Below, in pieces: positions 21,444 to 33,917 of a stretch of 64,000 bases of DNA (positions are counted from its first letter, which is position 1; each line of letters opens with the position of its first letter). A program made the translations under genes and the position numbers. Origin of the DNA: Anastatus disparis (Eukaryota > Arthropoda > Insecta > Hymenoptera > Eupelmidae); NCBI GenBank assembly GCA_017163975.1, contig JAFFSR010000264.1, positions 7,926,001 through 7,990,000 on the forward strand. The letters are read 5' to 3'. The notes under the pieces were generated by a model that made no database searches, was not told where the DNA came from, and saw nothing but the letters and a program-made list of their open reading frames with translations.

Positions 21444-22023
21444 AAATTTAAAACAGAAACATAACCAAACACATTAGTAGCAATAAAACCATAAAAAAAA
21501 AAAAATCTAAAATGAAATAAACTAAAATTATCAAAATAACTAACATATTATTAAATAAAAGTAATAATAAACTTAAAAAGAGCACATAACGCATTATAAA
21601 ACTAACAGAAAAAACTCAGTAAATTAAAACTAAAATACTCGTCATTAAATAAAACAAAATCAAATTATAAAGTCACAGTTATAATAAAATTAACAAAGAT
21701 AAATTCCAAAAGAGAAAGTATAAAATTAAAATCGCGAAGCAATAAATTCCACATACTACAAATCAAAACAAAGGATTACGATTGACAAGACATACCAGAG
21801 GATAAACGAGTAAACAAGAATACTCAAAACTCTGAAGTATAAAGTCATCAAATCAAATAATATAATATTTAAAATTTATAAAAGTAAATGAATACAGTAT
21901 ATACTCTGTATAAATTATATACAGTAGTAACTCTGTATAGTCTTTAAAACAATTAAATTAAAAATAAATTTATTAAACATAAAATAATTATTTTTTTTTA
22001 ATATAAAATTAAAATTTATTAAA

Positions 22024-23130
22024 ATGGCGGATAGAAGATCATTTCAAATCATGAGAGAAATCCAAGACAATGCAGTCAAGGATAATCAAAACGCTAACAG
22101 AGATTGGCAAAACGCGGTTACATATGAAGTAAAAGAATTAAACGAACAACATGAAGCCGCGGAAAAAAGGTTGGATGCACTGGAAGACCACCAGACATCA
22201 CAACAATTATTAACAATAAATGATAATACATAGGAACAAATAGACGCATTATCAGACTCAATAGCTAAATTAAAAGATGAATATGAAACAAAATTCACAA
22301 CGTTGCAAAGACAGATAAAAGCGGTTGAAACCGAAAACATTAATTTAAAAATCGATAACACTAAACTAAATGCGACAATCGCAGACTTAAACGAAAAATT
22401 AGAAAATTTAGAAGCGCAAAACACGCGTATAAACAGTACTAACTATGAGAATGAATCACAAATAAATAATATAAAAGAACAAATAAAAAATATAAATAAT
22501 AATCCTCAAAACACAAATACAAACACAAACACAAACACACAGCACAAAATTAAAATGCTGATTCCAAAATTCAACGGGTATGAAAATAAAAGGCCAATTA
22601 AATTTTTAAATGAGTTAAACACATATAAAACGTTTACTAAACCATCGGTTAGCGAATTACACTGTATATTAATACAAGCGTTACAAGGCAATGCGCAATC
22701 GTGGTATTATATAAACAACTCAGAGATAAATAACTTTGAAGAGTTTGAAAAAATATTCAAGGAAAGATATTGGAATTCAAATATCCAAAGAAAAGCTCAG
22801 AGCAAAATTGAATATGGATCTTACCAAGAAAACGGTAAAATGTCGCGAGTGGACTATGCCACATACATGCTAGATCTTGCAAAAGAACTAGAGTTGTGAA
22901 TCACGGAAAGTGAATTGATAACAAAAATAGGTCTTCACTTTGATAGAAATGTTAGATGCGCAGTAAATGGTCAGCCCGAAAAAACCAAAGCATCATTATT
23001 CAGAATCTTAGAAGATTTTGACTATGATGATCAAATAGGAAATCGACACAAACAAACATCATTCACAACAAACACAAGATACACACAACACATACACAAG
23101 ACAAAAAGAAACAAACACAAACAACACTAA
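22024..23130 (+). pseudogene. gag: Gag remnant of LTR element 2
   Basis: Starts at ATG 22024. The first ~170 residues form a long coiled coil (repeated Leu/Ile heptads such as NLKIDNTKLNATIADLNEKL). After an Asn/Thr-rich linker comes a capsid-like block (PKFNGYENKRPIKFLNEL, ALQGNAQSWYY, FEKIFKERYW, QSKIEYGSYQENG). Stops interrupt the frame at 22231 (TAG) and 22897 (TGA), after which the same frame continues to 23130. No zinc knuckle is seen. Confidence 0.75.
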
Positions 23131-23349
23131 TACACAACAACCACGGCAAACACGTAACATAAATCATATACAGACAACAAACACGGAAAACAAAAAACAA
23201 GGGGAGTCAAACACACAAGGGGGGGCACAAAACTACAAAACACAAAATTACAGACCACAATACAGCGGGATACAAAACGACACAACACAAAGACACAAAA
23301 CACCAACAATAAGATACAACGAACAAGTAGACGTAAGTACGTTAATTGA

Positions 23350-24500
23350 ACCATCGACGTCGGGAAACGCGAAATAGTTGCGTACCGAAAGTCGGAAAAT
23401 AATAACAATAATATAATTAATAATAAAGAAAAAATAAAGTACGCAACTAAAATAAAAAATCAAACAAATAATGAAAGATTAAATAATACAAACTTTGAAG
23501 ATAGGTTAGAAACCGCCAAAAATTTATATATTAAAACAAAAACTAATAAAGATTTTACTGGTTGGTTAATCGAATATAAGGATATAATAGAATTTAATGA
23601 AAATAAACTTGAAAAAATAACAAATGATTATAAATCAATAAATATATGCTCAATAATATATAATAAACAAAATGAAGCAATTCAATGTCCCGAAATTACA
23701 ATAAATATCGAGGGAATAGAATCTAAAGCTCTGATAGATACAGGGAGTGAAGTCACCTGTATATCAGAAGAATTTTATTTAAATAATTTAAAGATATTTA
23801 AAAATTGTTTAGCAATGCCATTGACAGGCAAAGTTGTAAAAAATGCCACAGGCACAAAATCAGCAAGACTAACAAAACAAATATATGCCAATGTAAAAAT
23901 TAACAATTTACAAACAAAAATAATATTTATAATAATACCACAATTAATTAAACAATGTATAATCGGGTATGATACCCAGAAAATACTCAATATGCTTATT
24001 AATACGCGGAGCGAGAAAATAAATTTCCAAATAAATAATAAAAATAATATAATATCATATAAAGTAAAAACTATAAATAAAAATGAATACTCGACTCTAC
24101 ATATAGAGATCGAAGAAATAAACGAAGTGAAAAACTTCTATAATAAAAATAATATGGCAAAAAAATGTCCAGAAAAAAGAAAAATTAAAAAAAAAATTAA
24201 ACCTAAAAGATTAAACAAAGAAAAAATGAAAAAGTTTATGATATAAGATAAAAAATTATTTAAAAAAAAGCCCGTATTAATTAAAAAGCATGAAAATAAA
24301 TTCATAACAATAAAAGACAAACTCAACCTAAGTAATGTAAAATTAACAAGTAAAATAGATGCGAAAACTGAGAACTTATTGAATAAAAGCATGATCAAAA
24401 GATCAAAAATTCAATACATAAATCCAGTAGTCTCGGTAAAGCAAAAAGATTCTGAGACAATGCCCGAACGTCCACAGCTAAACGAAAAGCTAGTATGACG
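23350..24500 (+). pseudogene. pol: Protease and truncated start of reverse transcriptase, LTR element 2
   Basis: Open from 23350 to a stop at 24244-24246, same frame as gag. The retropepsin active site is intact, ALIDTGSEVTCISEEFY, near 23725-23780, followed by IIGYD, the usual partner block. The region past the stop still reads as pol: YINPVVSVKQKDS near 24415 matches the start of the RT domain, then similarity ends abruptly near 24495 where the RT core should follow. The remainder of RT, RNase H and most of integrase are deleted. Confidence 0.7.
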
Positions 24501-24599
24501 ATTCAGAGGGGGGCAAACATAAAGGTAAAATATAAATATCACGAATAAATTAAATGATAATAAGTAAAAAACAAAAATCTAATTTAATATTAAAAATGA

Positions 24600-24838
24600 C
24601 ATAAAAACACAAAACTACACAGACTATACAGAACTTTCTTAGAAAAAGTAGAAAATTATGTGATGCAAATGATAATAAAATAGCGAAATTCTTTGATATA
24701 TACGAAAGACCTTATACGGTCAAAGATGTAATAAACAATGATACGTATAAAAAAATAGATGAAAATGAAAAATTGAAGAAAAACTTCCACAAAAGTAATT
24801 TAAAACCATTCTATATGGAAAAATCCACAAAAACTTAA
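24600..24838 (+). pseudogene. Integrase C-terminal tail fragment
   Basis: Reads KIAKFFDIYERPYTVKDVIN and then NFHKSNLKPFY before a TAA, resembling the end of Ty3/gypsy or mag-type integrases (…YEGPYKV…). It marks the right side of the internal deletion. 24840-25783 is A-rich leader to the polypurine tract and holds no other feature. Confidence 0.55.
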
Positions 24839-25783
24839 AGAGAAAAAGAAACTTCTATGTAAAATAAAAAATACCAAATTAAGTATTTATTACAAATATA
24901 ATAAATATGAATAATTGAAATTAATTGTTAAAAAAGTATTGAAATTTTTTTTCGCTCCAGAATATTTAATTTGGTAGAAAAAAAATTTAGTAAATAAGTT
25001 ATAGAATAAGTTTAGAAATAGAAAAACATGTAAATACAAAGTAAATAATTTAAAGTAAACAAATATTAAATCAATCAGTAAGCAATATTGCCACAAAACG
25101 TTATGTTAAGTCCTATTACAATTTTATAATTAAAAATGATTAATTAATGAAAAATCGAATGGCTTAAGCTGGAGAAAAGAAAGAAAGACATAAAATAAAA
25201 ACTAATTTTAAATGAAAATAAAAATGTGTTATGGGAGATTTAAATAAATAACTTTAATAAATAAGAATGGCGAAACAAATATTATAATAAAAAAGTAAAA
25301 ATTGGTAAAACAAGACTCATAATAAAACAAAAACCATTATGAAATTAAGGAATATAAAAAATATTCTCGTAACAAATCCAAGGTGATTTGCAAAATTAAC
25401 AAATTAGAGTTCGCTGGCTTAGTTAACTATAGCAAGGGGTTCGTTAATTCGTCGACGCGAATTCGATCCTCGATTTGGTCACTTTTCCATTCGACTCTTA
25501 TAAAATGACATCATGTGAAACAATATGTTCACAATATGGAGAAACTTGAAAATAAGCTTCGAGTCTTGCTTACAACAATAAAAATAAAAGAAACAAAATT
25601 TTTTAAAGTATAGTATATAGTTTGAAGCTCATATAACACATTTAAAACCCATGTAATTTAACTAATTTTGCGCTCTAGGTAAATAAATGTAATTTTTTTT
25701 CCGTTTTTCTTGCTTACGTTATCGATCAGTAATTTTAGTTTAGTATTTGAAAACAGAAAAAATTAATTTATTTAGGGGGGCAG

Positions 25784-26137
25784 TGTGAGCGCCCAGTTAT
25801 ATCATAAACTCTCATTTGTTAAACTAAATAATTACAACATAATTACACGCGATAAATAATAATCTATGAATAAGAAATGAGAATTAAAGTATTATAATTT
25901 AAAAGAATAAAAGCATAAGCGCCCAAAGTATGTACGCTCCTGAAGCGCACATACATTCAAAGTCACTCGTGTACATGCAACATACATCGAAAGCGCGCTT
26001 AGTCCTCATATTGGCTCAGCGCGTAAGAGAAAAGCAGGACCACGCGCGCGAACGCTGGCGGTGCCAATCTATCAACGAAGAGGGGACTGGAGTCCAGCGC
26101 CTATAAAAACGGGCCGGCAGAGAGGAAGGCTCTCTTC
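25784..26137 (+). repeat. 3' LTR of element 2, first part
   Basis: Begins TGTGAGCGCCCAG after an AGGGGGGCAG polypurine tract; nearly the same sequence as 19631-19982. TATAAAAA at 26102-26109 is the LTR promoter. It ends in the 14-bp sequence duplicated by the LINE (26124-26137). Confidence 0.85.
26124..26137. repeat. Target-site duplication of the LINE, left copy
   Basis: GGAAGGCTCTCTTC; second copy at 30501-30514. The 5' LTR (19980s) has the same 14 bp only once, followed by TGCCTCGCC, which proves the empty site. Confidence 0.95.
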
Positions 26138-26262
26138 CAGTTCGAACTGCACCTTCGTGCAGTACAGACCTGTATACACATAAGCTACTGAGTGTAACAG
26201 CCCTTCTAAGGGCTACCGTATGGAACTATACTAGCATTAAAATAAACTTTCTCTGATACAAC

Positions 26263-27584
26263 ATGAATCTTGAGCTACTCCCTGATCCAAATACTCTCTC
26301 AATGGAACAACTGGTGCAAGCCATCGACCAGTGCCGACACACCTTAACTACTTTAGAAGCAGCCTTGCAAAGGCTCTGCCCAAATCAATCTGATAAAATG
26401 GAAACATCATCGTTCCCTAACAAGGAAACAGCTAACCCTACATCCGCGGAAACCTCTCACGTAAGTATACAAAATAACAATAATACTTTAAAAAATCCTG
26501 CATTTAAAACTGCAACCAACACACAAATACAGTCCCCTTCTCACAACTCTCAAATAAACCACCCAAACAAACGCCGACGCGATGCTACCCCCTCAGAGTC
26601 TTCTTACTCTTCTTCAGAAGAAGAAGAAGAGGAAAACTCTAATTCAAAACGTAGTCCCCCTCCTATCTGCATCCTTAACAAAGAACTTTGGCCACAAATC
26701 AACGCCAAAATCAATTCTTCCGACATCGAAATCCGCAAAGCAAAGAACACCTCCAAATCAGTCATGATTTATCCTAAAACAGTAAACGATTTTCGTACAC
26801 TTACCGCCCAATTCGATAAAAAGAAAATTCAATACACCACCAATCAATTGGAAGAAGACAAAGACCTCATCGTTATCATCAGAGGAGTCACGGAAACAAT
26901 ACCAGAAAAAGACATACTAGACGAGCTTACTACTAAAATTCCCGCAGTTAAAAGCGTCTACAGAATGAAGAGAGGAGATAGAATCTGGCCTTTAGTCGCA
27001 GTTCATCTCGATCCATCCGCCCCATCAGCCAAAACAATCTTTAACTTGAGTAACCTACAGGGTTTGAGCATAACTGTAGAATTCAAACGTAAAACAAACG
27101 CAACCCCCATATGCCGCCGATGTCTTGGATACTTCCACACAGCAAACTACTGTCACGCAGACTGGCGATGTGCCTTCTGCTCTCGAAATCATGCTACTGC
27201 CTCCTGCCGTACCAAGGATCAACCAAACGCTACGCCACTCTGTGCCAATTGTCAAGGCCCGCATCGAGCCACCTATGGTGGCTGTCCCAAAGTTCCGATA
27301 AGACCCCAACAAAATCCCCCAGAATTCAACCAACCCCTAATACGCCTATTAGAAAACCCCTCCTCCGAAACCCCAACGTTAGCTATGCCAAGATGGCCAG
27401 CTCCCAGCCTGCCTCTCGTCCACAAAACGTATCTCAGCCACAACTTCGGTCCCAACCTCCAACACAGCCAGCCCCGGCGTCGAATCTGCCCAAGGTGGTT
27501 CCAAGCCAAAACCCAAAAGCTCAACTTCTCGAGCAGCTTTTTCGTAACTTCTTCGACTCCTTGCTTCCAATCATCAGTCAATAA
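26263..27584 (+). pseudogene. Jockey-like ORF1 (nucleic-acid-binding), one frameshift
   Basis: ATG at 26263. The N-terminus has a short coiled-coil-like stretch and a Ser/Glu-rich acidic patch. An RRM-like middle region (YPKTVNDFRTL, DLIVIIRGVTETIP) is followed by three CCHC-type knuckles at about 27110-27290 (CRRCLGYFHTANYC, CAFCSRNHATASC, CANCQGPHRATYGGC). Near 27295 the conserved reading moves to another frame, in which it continues through NPNVSYAKMAS to a TAA at 27582-27584. Read without the shift, ORF1 appears fused to ORF2; that fusion is an artefact. Confidence 0.8.
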
Positions 27585-27585
27585 A

Positions 27586-30246
27586 GACGAACCCCTCAAA
27601 ATCCTTACTTGGAATGCTAACAGCATTCTGTCGCAAAATAGAACGAAAGTTACAGAGCTCGAGGCCCTTCTCGAGTCTAACCACATCGATGTTGCCTGCA
27701 TAACCGAGACTCATCTAAATCCTTATAAGAACCTATTCATACCCAACTTTTCAATATACAGAAAAGATCGCCCTAACTCACAAGGAGGTGGCGTCGCTGT
27801 TCTTATTAGAAATTCTATTCGTCACAAACCTATCAGCATCAATACGGCCATCACTTGCGAAGTGGTTGGCATTCAAACCGAATTCGCAAATAAGTCCCTT
27901 CGTATCTTCTCTCTTTACTCTCCCCCAAACACCAATAATATGTCCGAGATCCCCCTACTTTTTGATTCAAATATTCCCACCGTCGTTGCTGAAGACCTGA
28001 ATGCCAAAAACAAGCATTGGGGTTGTCTCTCAAACAACACTAAAGGAAACTCTCTCTGGAGTTTACACCTCCGCCACAATTTCTCTATCGAGGCCCCTGC
28101 CTCCCCAACACACTTCCCTGGTACTACTCAACATCAACCAGAAATTTTAGATATTTTTCTCACGAAAAATATCTCTCTCGACAAGGACCCTTGGACTTGC
28201 GCAGAGTTAAATTCAGACCACAATCCGGTATATATCGAAATACCAATAAATCCTACCCTCAATCCCCCCACCAAAACAAGCATAGATTTCCTTCATCTAA
28301 AATACATTCTCGAAACATCCGACTTCAAATGCAGTCAGATACACTCCATCGAAGATATCGATGCAGCCATCCTGAATCTCACAAACGAGGTAACCAACTC
28401 AATAGAAAAGGCCAGCTCATCCATTACTCCCAAACCCCGCAAAACTAACCTTCCCAGCTCTACAAAAAAGCTAATCGTAACTAAAAATAGAATCCGTAAA
28501 CTCTGGCAAACTTATCGAAACCCCATACATCGTACTCGCTTAAACGCTATCCAAAAAGAACTCACCTCAGCTCTTAAAGAAACAAATGACCTTGCCTTCG
28601 AAAACTATATAGCTGAAGCCGAGGCCAACCCTAAAAGTAATTGGAAAATTATCAAATCCCTCCGAAATCGCAAAACCCATTTACCTGCTTTAAAAAGAGA
28701 CAATATCTCCTACTCTCTTGATGAAGAGAAAGCTGAAATCTTCGCGGACTCTCTAGAAGAACAATGCTCTCCACTCCCCAGTTCGAACGAAACCTCTCTT
28801 TCCCACGAGCACGTTACTGAGACTGTGCATGAATTTCAATTTTCTGACGCCGAATTCCAACACACTTCTCCCCATGAAATCTCAAAAATCATTCGCTCCC
28901 TAAAAAATAGAAAAGCCCCAGGCTCTGACGGCATTGGGAACGGAGTCCTCAAAATTCTTCCTCGTAAACACATTGTCGCTATTACCAACATTGTCAATGC
29001 AATGTTGAGATTACGATACTTTCCCAAAGCTTGGAAAGAAGCAATAGTTATCCTAATTCCTAAACCCGGTAAGCCCTTAAGCTCTGCATCTAGCTATCGA
29101 CCCATCAGTCTACTCTCCTCCTTAAGTAAAATTGCTGAACAGGTCATACGCTGTCGTATTGACCAATTCGTCGATGAAAGAAGTATCGTCCCCGAATTTC
29201 AACATAGATTCCGTAGAAAACATGGTTCAGTTCACCAACTCCTCCGTGTGTCGGAGTTCATAGCCGATAACCTCAACAAGAGAAAACATACCAGCATGCT
29301 TTTGCTAGATGTAAAACAAGCCTTCGACAGAGTCTGGCACGAAGGTCTGATCTACAAACTCATTAAACTAGAATTTCCACACTACCTCATAGGCATCATC
29401 AAATCCTATCTCACAGACAGGACCATTCGGGTCCGTGTGGGTAAGTCTCTCTCTTCTCCCAGACCCATAACTGCAGGGGTTCCCCAAGGTTCGAAAATAT
29501 CTCCTCCTCTCTTTAATATATTCTCTTACGACTACCCCAAGGACAATAAAGTTCTAGTTGCTCAATATGCCGACGACTCAGCCCTCATTTATACTTCAAA
29601 AGTTATCACTCATTGCTCCTCCGTACTAAACAAATTCACCCCAGAAGTGGTAAGATGGTACCACACTTGAAGAGCAGCAATCAACGAATCCAAATCCGTC
29701 GCCATATTCTTCTCTCGACGAAATCGTACTCCTTCAAATCTCCTAGTTAACAACCATCGTGTTGACTGGAGTTCTTCAGCCAAATACCTGGGTGTTACCT
29801 TCGATCGTAAACTCACATGGCAAAAACAAATCGACTCAGTCCGAGCCAAATGCCAAGGTGCTTATGCTGCCTTAAAGCCCTTCTTCAATAATAAATCACT
29901 AACTAAGAAAACAAAAGCCCGCGCTTTTAATGCCATTATCCGCAGTATTTGCACTTACGCGATCCCAATTTGGGGATCCGCAAACCCTAACCGTATAGCT
30001 AAACTCCAAGGCACCTACATGCGCCTCCTACGCTCCTCTCTTCAGATCCCCTGGTTTATTCGAAATAATCAAATCTTAAAAGGAACTGGTATCGACTCAA
30101 TTCCAGAAGCAGCGAACAAACACGCTGCGAATCTCCGACTCTCTATCTCTAAACACAGCAATCCTAGCATAAAATTTCTTGTAAATTACCGTCGTAAATC
30201 CAACGATCGATTCAGAAGGCCATGCTCTCTGATTCGATCTCCATAA
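27586..30246 (+). pseudogene. Jockey-like ORF2: AP endonuclease + reverse transcriptase
   Basis: Begins around KILTWNANSI. Endonuclease motifs: NANSI, ITETHL, DLNAKNKHWG (an Asp-Glu change in the usual GDFN), SDHNPV. Reverse transcriptase: KAPGSDGIGNGVLK, SSYRPISLLS, LLLDVKQAFDRVWHEG, AGVPQGSKISPPLF and the catalytic YADD (AQYADDSALIY, near 29570). A TGA at 29668-29670 replaces a Trp codon; the frame then stays open with KYLGVTFDRKLTW to TAA at 30244-30246. Target-primed reverse transcription by this protein makes LINE copies. No in-frame ATG is obvious, so ORF2 may start by reinitiation after ORF1. Confidence 0.85.
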
Positions 30247-30500
30247 CCCTTCTTCACTAACTGACTTTAAACAGTCTATTTCGTGTTTCGCAATTTGCGC
30301 GAGTGCTATACAGTCCCCGCTGTATGAGCCACCGTTGTCTCTCAATTTTCTTCTTCTTAAGGTTCATAACCATTTTGGTTGGTAACCTACGGGGAGGCGG
30401 TTTTAGTCGGTAGGCACCTGCGGGTGAATCCGACACTACCCCTACGGGGGTGTCTTTTGAAGATTTCCCCTCCTCGACCCTTCAAACAAAAAAAAAAAAA

Positions 30501-30514
30501 GGAAGGCTCTCTTC
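30501..30514. repeat. Target-site duplication of the LINE, right copy
   Basis: GGAAGGCTCTCTTC directly after the poly(A) tail. Confidence 0.95.
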
Positions 30515-30897
30515 TGCCTCGCCTCAGCTCAACTTAACTTGCTTTGTCTTTTGACGCCAAGCACAGAGGAATCACTTACATGATTCTTCTATGCTCAAGC
30601 GCTTATTCAATTCACATTGTACAATTGCTTAATATAGCGAGTAATAAACCACATCCTTATCCCATCCTAAAGGGTAAAGCCCCGCGTACTGAGGCACTTG
30701 GTCCTCAGTAATAACGGGCATTACCCATAACATCAATAACCATTTACTAACACTGGAAATAAATACACACACATACACACTGACACATTCGAGCCCGCAC
30801 CAGACGGCATAGAAACTTGTCTGGTTAAAGGCTCTACAATTACAATGCCGAAATACGGCAAGAATAAGACTCATAAGAGTCAATAGAAGGACGTCAC
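30515..30897 (+). repeat. 3' LTR of element 2, second part
   Basis: Continues the LTR from TGCCTCGCC; matches 19996-20415 with small deletions, ending GGACGTCAC before ATCAT. Confidence 0.85.
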
Positions 30898-31016
30898 ATC
30901 ATGTTTTATCATTTTTTATTACAAGTTTCTTTCGCCAGGGTACATTTGTAGTTTGTGAAAGTGAGATAATGAATGAACGATCAGAGTGTCATAAAAAGTA
31001 CAAGTGATTGATAGAA

Positions 31017-31409
31017 AAATGACAAATAAAAAATTTTTAACAAAAAAAAAAACCGACTTCAAAAAATGCACTGAAAAGTAACAAATAATTTATTATCTTT
31101 AGAAATCATACAAATAATTGGTAAAATACAATTTTAGAAGTCGGCGTCTATTTCGTCAATGAATGTAAACGTTACTTTTTAACAATAAATGTAAACGTTA
31201 TTTTTGAACAATGAATGTGAACGTTATTTTTGAAAAAATGGACTAAGTCGTTTTGCTTACGCAGCACAGATTTAGAATTAGACGCTGACTTCTAAAATTG
31301 TATTTTACCAATTATTTGTATGATTTCTAAAGATAATAAATTATTTGTTACTTTTCAGTGCATTTTTTGAAGTCGGTTTTTTTTTGTTAAAAATTTTTTA
31401 TTTGTCATT
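31017..31409. mobile_element. MITE with AAAAACCGACTTC arms
   Basis: Arms 31017-31150 and 31279-31409 are inverted repeats, each with the AAACCGACTTC block. The loop holds three ~27-bp copies around AATGTAAACGTTA. Further GAAGTCGGTT tracts at 31468-31485 and 35700-35712 suggest other, fragmentary members. 31410-31726 has only these AT-rich fragments. Confidence 0.8.
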
Positions 31410-31726
31410 TTTTAGTGCGATGTTTTTAAAATCTTATTTTTTGTAAAAAATTTTGTTTTTATTCAATACTTTTGAAGTCGGTTTTTATTTATTAGAAATT
31501 TTTTAAATTGTTTGTTTTTGTTAAAAAATTTTTATTTTCTATCTTCTAGTGAATCCCCTTACTAAAAACGAAAATATAGGTAGACCCACTAATTACATTA
31601 AACTTTCATTATTAATTCATAACGCATGCATTAGTACACCACCAAGCAATATATAGCAGGAAAGAAAGAAGGCTCAACAGCACAGTGTCGTTATTTGTGC
31701 ATGTATACATATTCAAGCTCAGGTAA

Positions 31727-31837
31727 GAGAGAGAGAGAGAGAGAGAGATTGATTGATTGATTGATTGATCGATCGATCGGTCGGTCGGTCAGTCGGTCGG
31801 TCGGTCGGTCGGTCGGTCGGTCGATCGATGGATCGAT

Positions 31838-31870
<33 letters not shown>

Positions 31871-31905
31871 AATTGATTGATTGATTGATTGATTGATTGA
31901 TATAA
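31727..31905. repeat. Compound microsatellite GA / GATT / GATC / GGTC
   Basis: Successive runs of GA, GATT, GATC, GGTC, then GATT again. The GATT end abuts the LINE 3' UTR and is probably the expanded LINE tail; the GGTC core is likely later slippage. Confidence 0.9.
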
Positions 31906-32180
31906 TTTTATTATGCCAAGGTCTAAATTTGACCTTATGGCAAAAAACAATGTAATACAATAAATAAATAGTAATTACAAACAATATAAATAGTAACAAA
32001 ATTTTACAAAACTTTGGCAACAAATTAAAGCAAACTTACAGTAAAGTGCATTTTTTTAATAACTAAACTAATACAATTATACGCCAATTATCACGCATCT
32101 AATTTATTTTACTATACGTATGCGCGCAATTTTAACTAACTATTTAATAAATATATATAAATAAATAAGCAAATCGAGTT

Positions 32181-33767
32181 TTACATAGCATTGTTTAACA
32201 AGTAATCATACAATGACGATTTAAAAGCAGAAACCGATGGTCTCAGGCGGATAGTCACAGGTATCGAGTCGCAGAATTTCATGGCCTGTAAAGTAAATGA
32301 TTTTTCATATGTCTGGGTTGAAGTTAAAGGTAAAATAAAGCTCGATACTTGAACTCTATGGGATCTGCGATAGTCCTCCGTGACTTTCGGGAAGAAGTCA
32401 TACAGATAACCTGGTTTTTGCATAGTAAGTAGACCATACAGAAGCACGCCCATAAAATTATTTCTTCGAGCATCCAGATTCAGCCATCTCAATCGCAGAT
32501 AGTACGGTTGAAGTGCAGAGTCCCTCCTCAAGCCAAATATAAACCGCACAACAGTATTGCACAATCGCTGTAATTTAACATCCAAATAGCGTGACAAATC
32601 TACCAATACTAAACACGCATAATCAAAATATGGAATGATCAATGCATTAACCAGTAACGACTTACTTTCCGGCGTAAGACTACAACCCCTGTAGCGTAAG
32701 CGATATAGAACACCATGGACCCGTGAGCAGATCGAAGATACATGTGCATTCCAAGTCAGATCCTCCGAAAAGATGATACCGAGATTCCTACAGGATTTCA
32801 CAAATGGGACGATAGATCCGTCCACCATCACCGGAGGCAGTTCATCCTTAACTATACGCATATGATTCTGGATTGACGCAAACATCATACATTTTGTCTT
32901 GGCAATATTGAGCATCAGCCCATTTTCGCGTGACCAATCTACAATCAATGAAGCATCTTCATTCAGCCTAGACATCGCCGATTCCAAATCACAAGGCTTA
33001 CACTGTATATAGATCTGAAGATCGTCCGCAAATAACATACAAGATTCCTTACAATGACGTAACACATCAACCACAGAGTTAATAAGGACAAGGAATATTA
33101 TAGGGCCCGGTGTAGAACCCTGGGGCACTCCCGAGGTGCTAGACATAAACTCAGAATATTTAGAATCCAAACCCACAACGGCCTGAGATCGACCAGTTAA
33201 GTACGAGTGTAGCCATTTAATAGCTTCATCTGAGAAATTCAACTCTTTCAACTTAGATAGAAGTAGTTCATGGTTAATAGAGTCAAAAGCTCTTTTGTAA
33301 TCAAAAAGAAGCATAAGAGTTACCAGACCCCGATCAATACCCCTACGGATATCATCTGAAATCTTTAGCAGCGCAGTTTGGGTACTGTAACCACTTCTGA
33401 AACCCGACTGATAACCCGAAAACAGGTTATTATTTTCCAAAAATCTAGTAAGTTGTTGAGCCATAAGAGTATCAAACACCTTTGCAAAGTGTGGCAGGTT
33501 CGCCACAGGCCTAGTCTCCGACGGTGACCATGGTGAAGCAACCTTAGAGAGCGGAACCACAACAGATCTCTTCCAAAGAGCAGGATAGACACATGGACAA
33601 ATTAAACAACCTCGTGAAAAACGGGACAACAACAGGCAAGACATCCTTAAAAAATGAGAGAGACAGTCCATCGCAACTACGATTCCTTGCCTTTGGAAAG
33701 CAAGCCAAAAAAACTTGATGCACCTCCTCCTGGTTAACACAGTTAAACGTAAAACTTCTTCGATCAT
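32181..33767 (-). pseudogene. Reverse transcriptase domain, CR1/Kiri-like LINE 1
   Basis: Motifs on the minus strand: ETRPVANLPHFAKVFD, GYQSGFRSGYSTQTALLK, MLLFDYKRAFDSINH, TSGVPQGSTPGPIIF, LFADDLQIY (catalytic FADD near 33010-33035), LNIAKTKCMMF, CRNLGIIFSEDLTW. The 3'-most part (ARRNNFMGVLLYGLLTM … KSSLYDYLLN) is the usual C-terminus of this clade. The upstream thumb-proximal sequence lies in other frames (33544-33921), so at least two indels have broken the ORF. Confidence 0.85.
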
Positions 33768-33917
33768 CCTTCAGCGGCAAACTAAGAATCCCAACAAGTT
33801 TATCATCAGAGCACGCTGGATGCACGCAAGTTACATCCGAATAATACTTCATTAGTTCATCCGCAGAGAAAAGACCCAGTGGCGACTGAGGCCTGTCCCT
33901 CACCAAGCCAAACCCAT

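Larger units (their letters stand above)
26138..30500 (+). mobile_element. Jockey-clade non-LTR retrotransposon (LINE), apparently full length
   Basis: 5' UTR begins CAGTTCGAACTG; ORF1 26263-27584; ORF2 about 27586-30246; GC-rich 3' UTR with hairpins (30350-30475); poly(A) ending at 30500; flanked by a perfect 14-bp target duplication. The length (4.36 kb), two-ORF structure, three CCHC knuckles in ORF1 and AP-type endonuclease fit the Jockey group. A frameshift near 27295 and a nonsense codon at 29668 inactivate it, yet overall decay is slight, so it is a fairly recent insertion. Confidence 0.9.
19631..30897 (+). mobile_element. Internally deleted LTR retrotransposon 2 (with Jockey-like LINE inside its 3' LTR)
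   Basis: 5' LTR 19631-20415; primer site at 20416; gag remnant 22024-23130; protease 23350-24246; stub of reverse transcriptase to about 24500; integrase-tail fragment 24600-24838; polypurine tract at about 25772-25783; 3' LTR 25784-26137 plus 30515-30897. RT core, RNase H and the integrase core are missing, so it depends on relatives for movement. The internal part is extremely A-rich on the plus strand. The two LTRs differ by several substitutions and small deletions, so it is older than the element at 4.6-12.2 kb. Confidence 0.85.
17410..30942. mobile_element. Foldback element FB-2 with GATAAAAA-rich arms, carrying nested insertions
   Basis: The left arm runs from TACCCTAGCAAAAAAG (17410) to about 17800 and is full of GATAAAAATGGA units plus GTTCGGACATTTTAT. 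The right arm is its inverted counterpart: 19430-19630, then, after the LTR element inserted at 19631-30897, 30903-30942 ending CGCCAGGGTA. The interior (17800-19430) has no ORF of note but contains a solo LTR (18372-19226). Without the insertions the element would be about 2.3 kb. Its outer target duplication was not identified. Confidence 0.7.

Noticed and set aside
26263..29670. A single 1135-codon fused ORF1-ORF2 protein in the LINE
   Set aside because: Conserved ORF1 sequence moves to another frame near 27295 and has its own stop at 27584; the fusion results from an indel.
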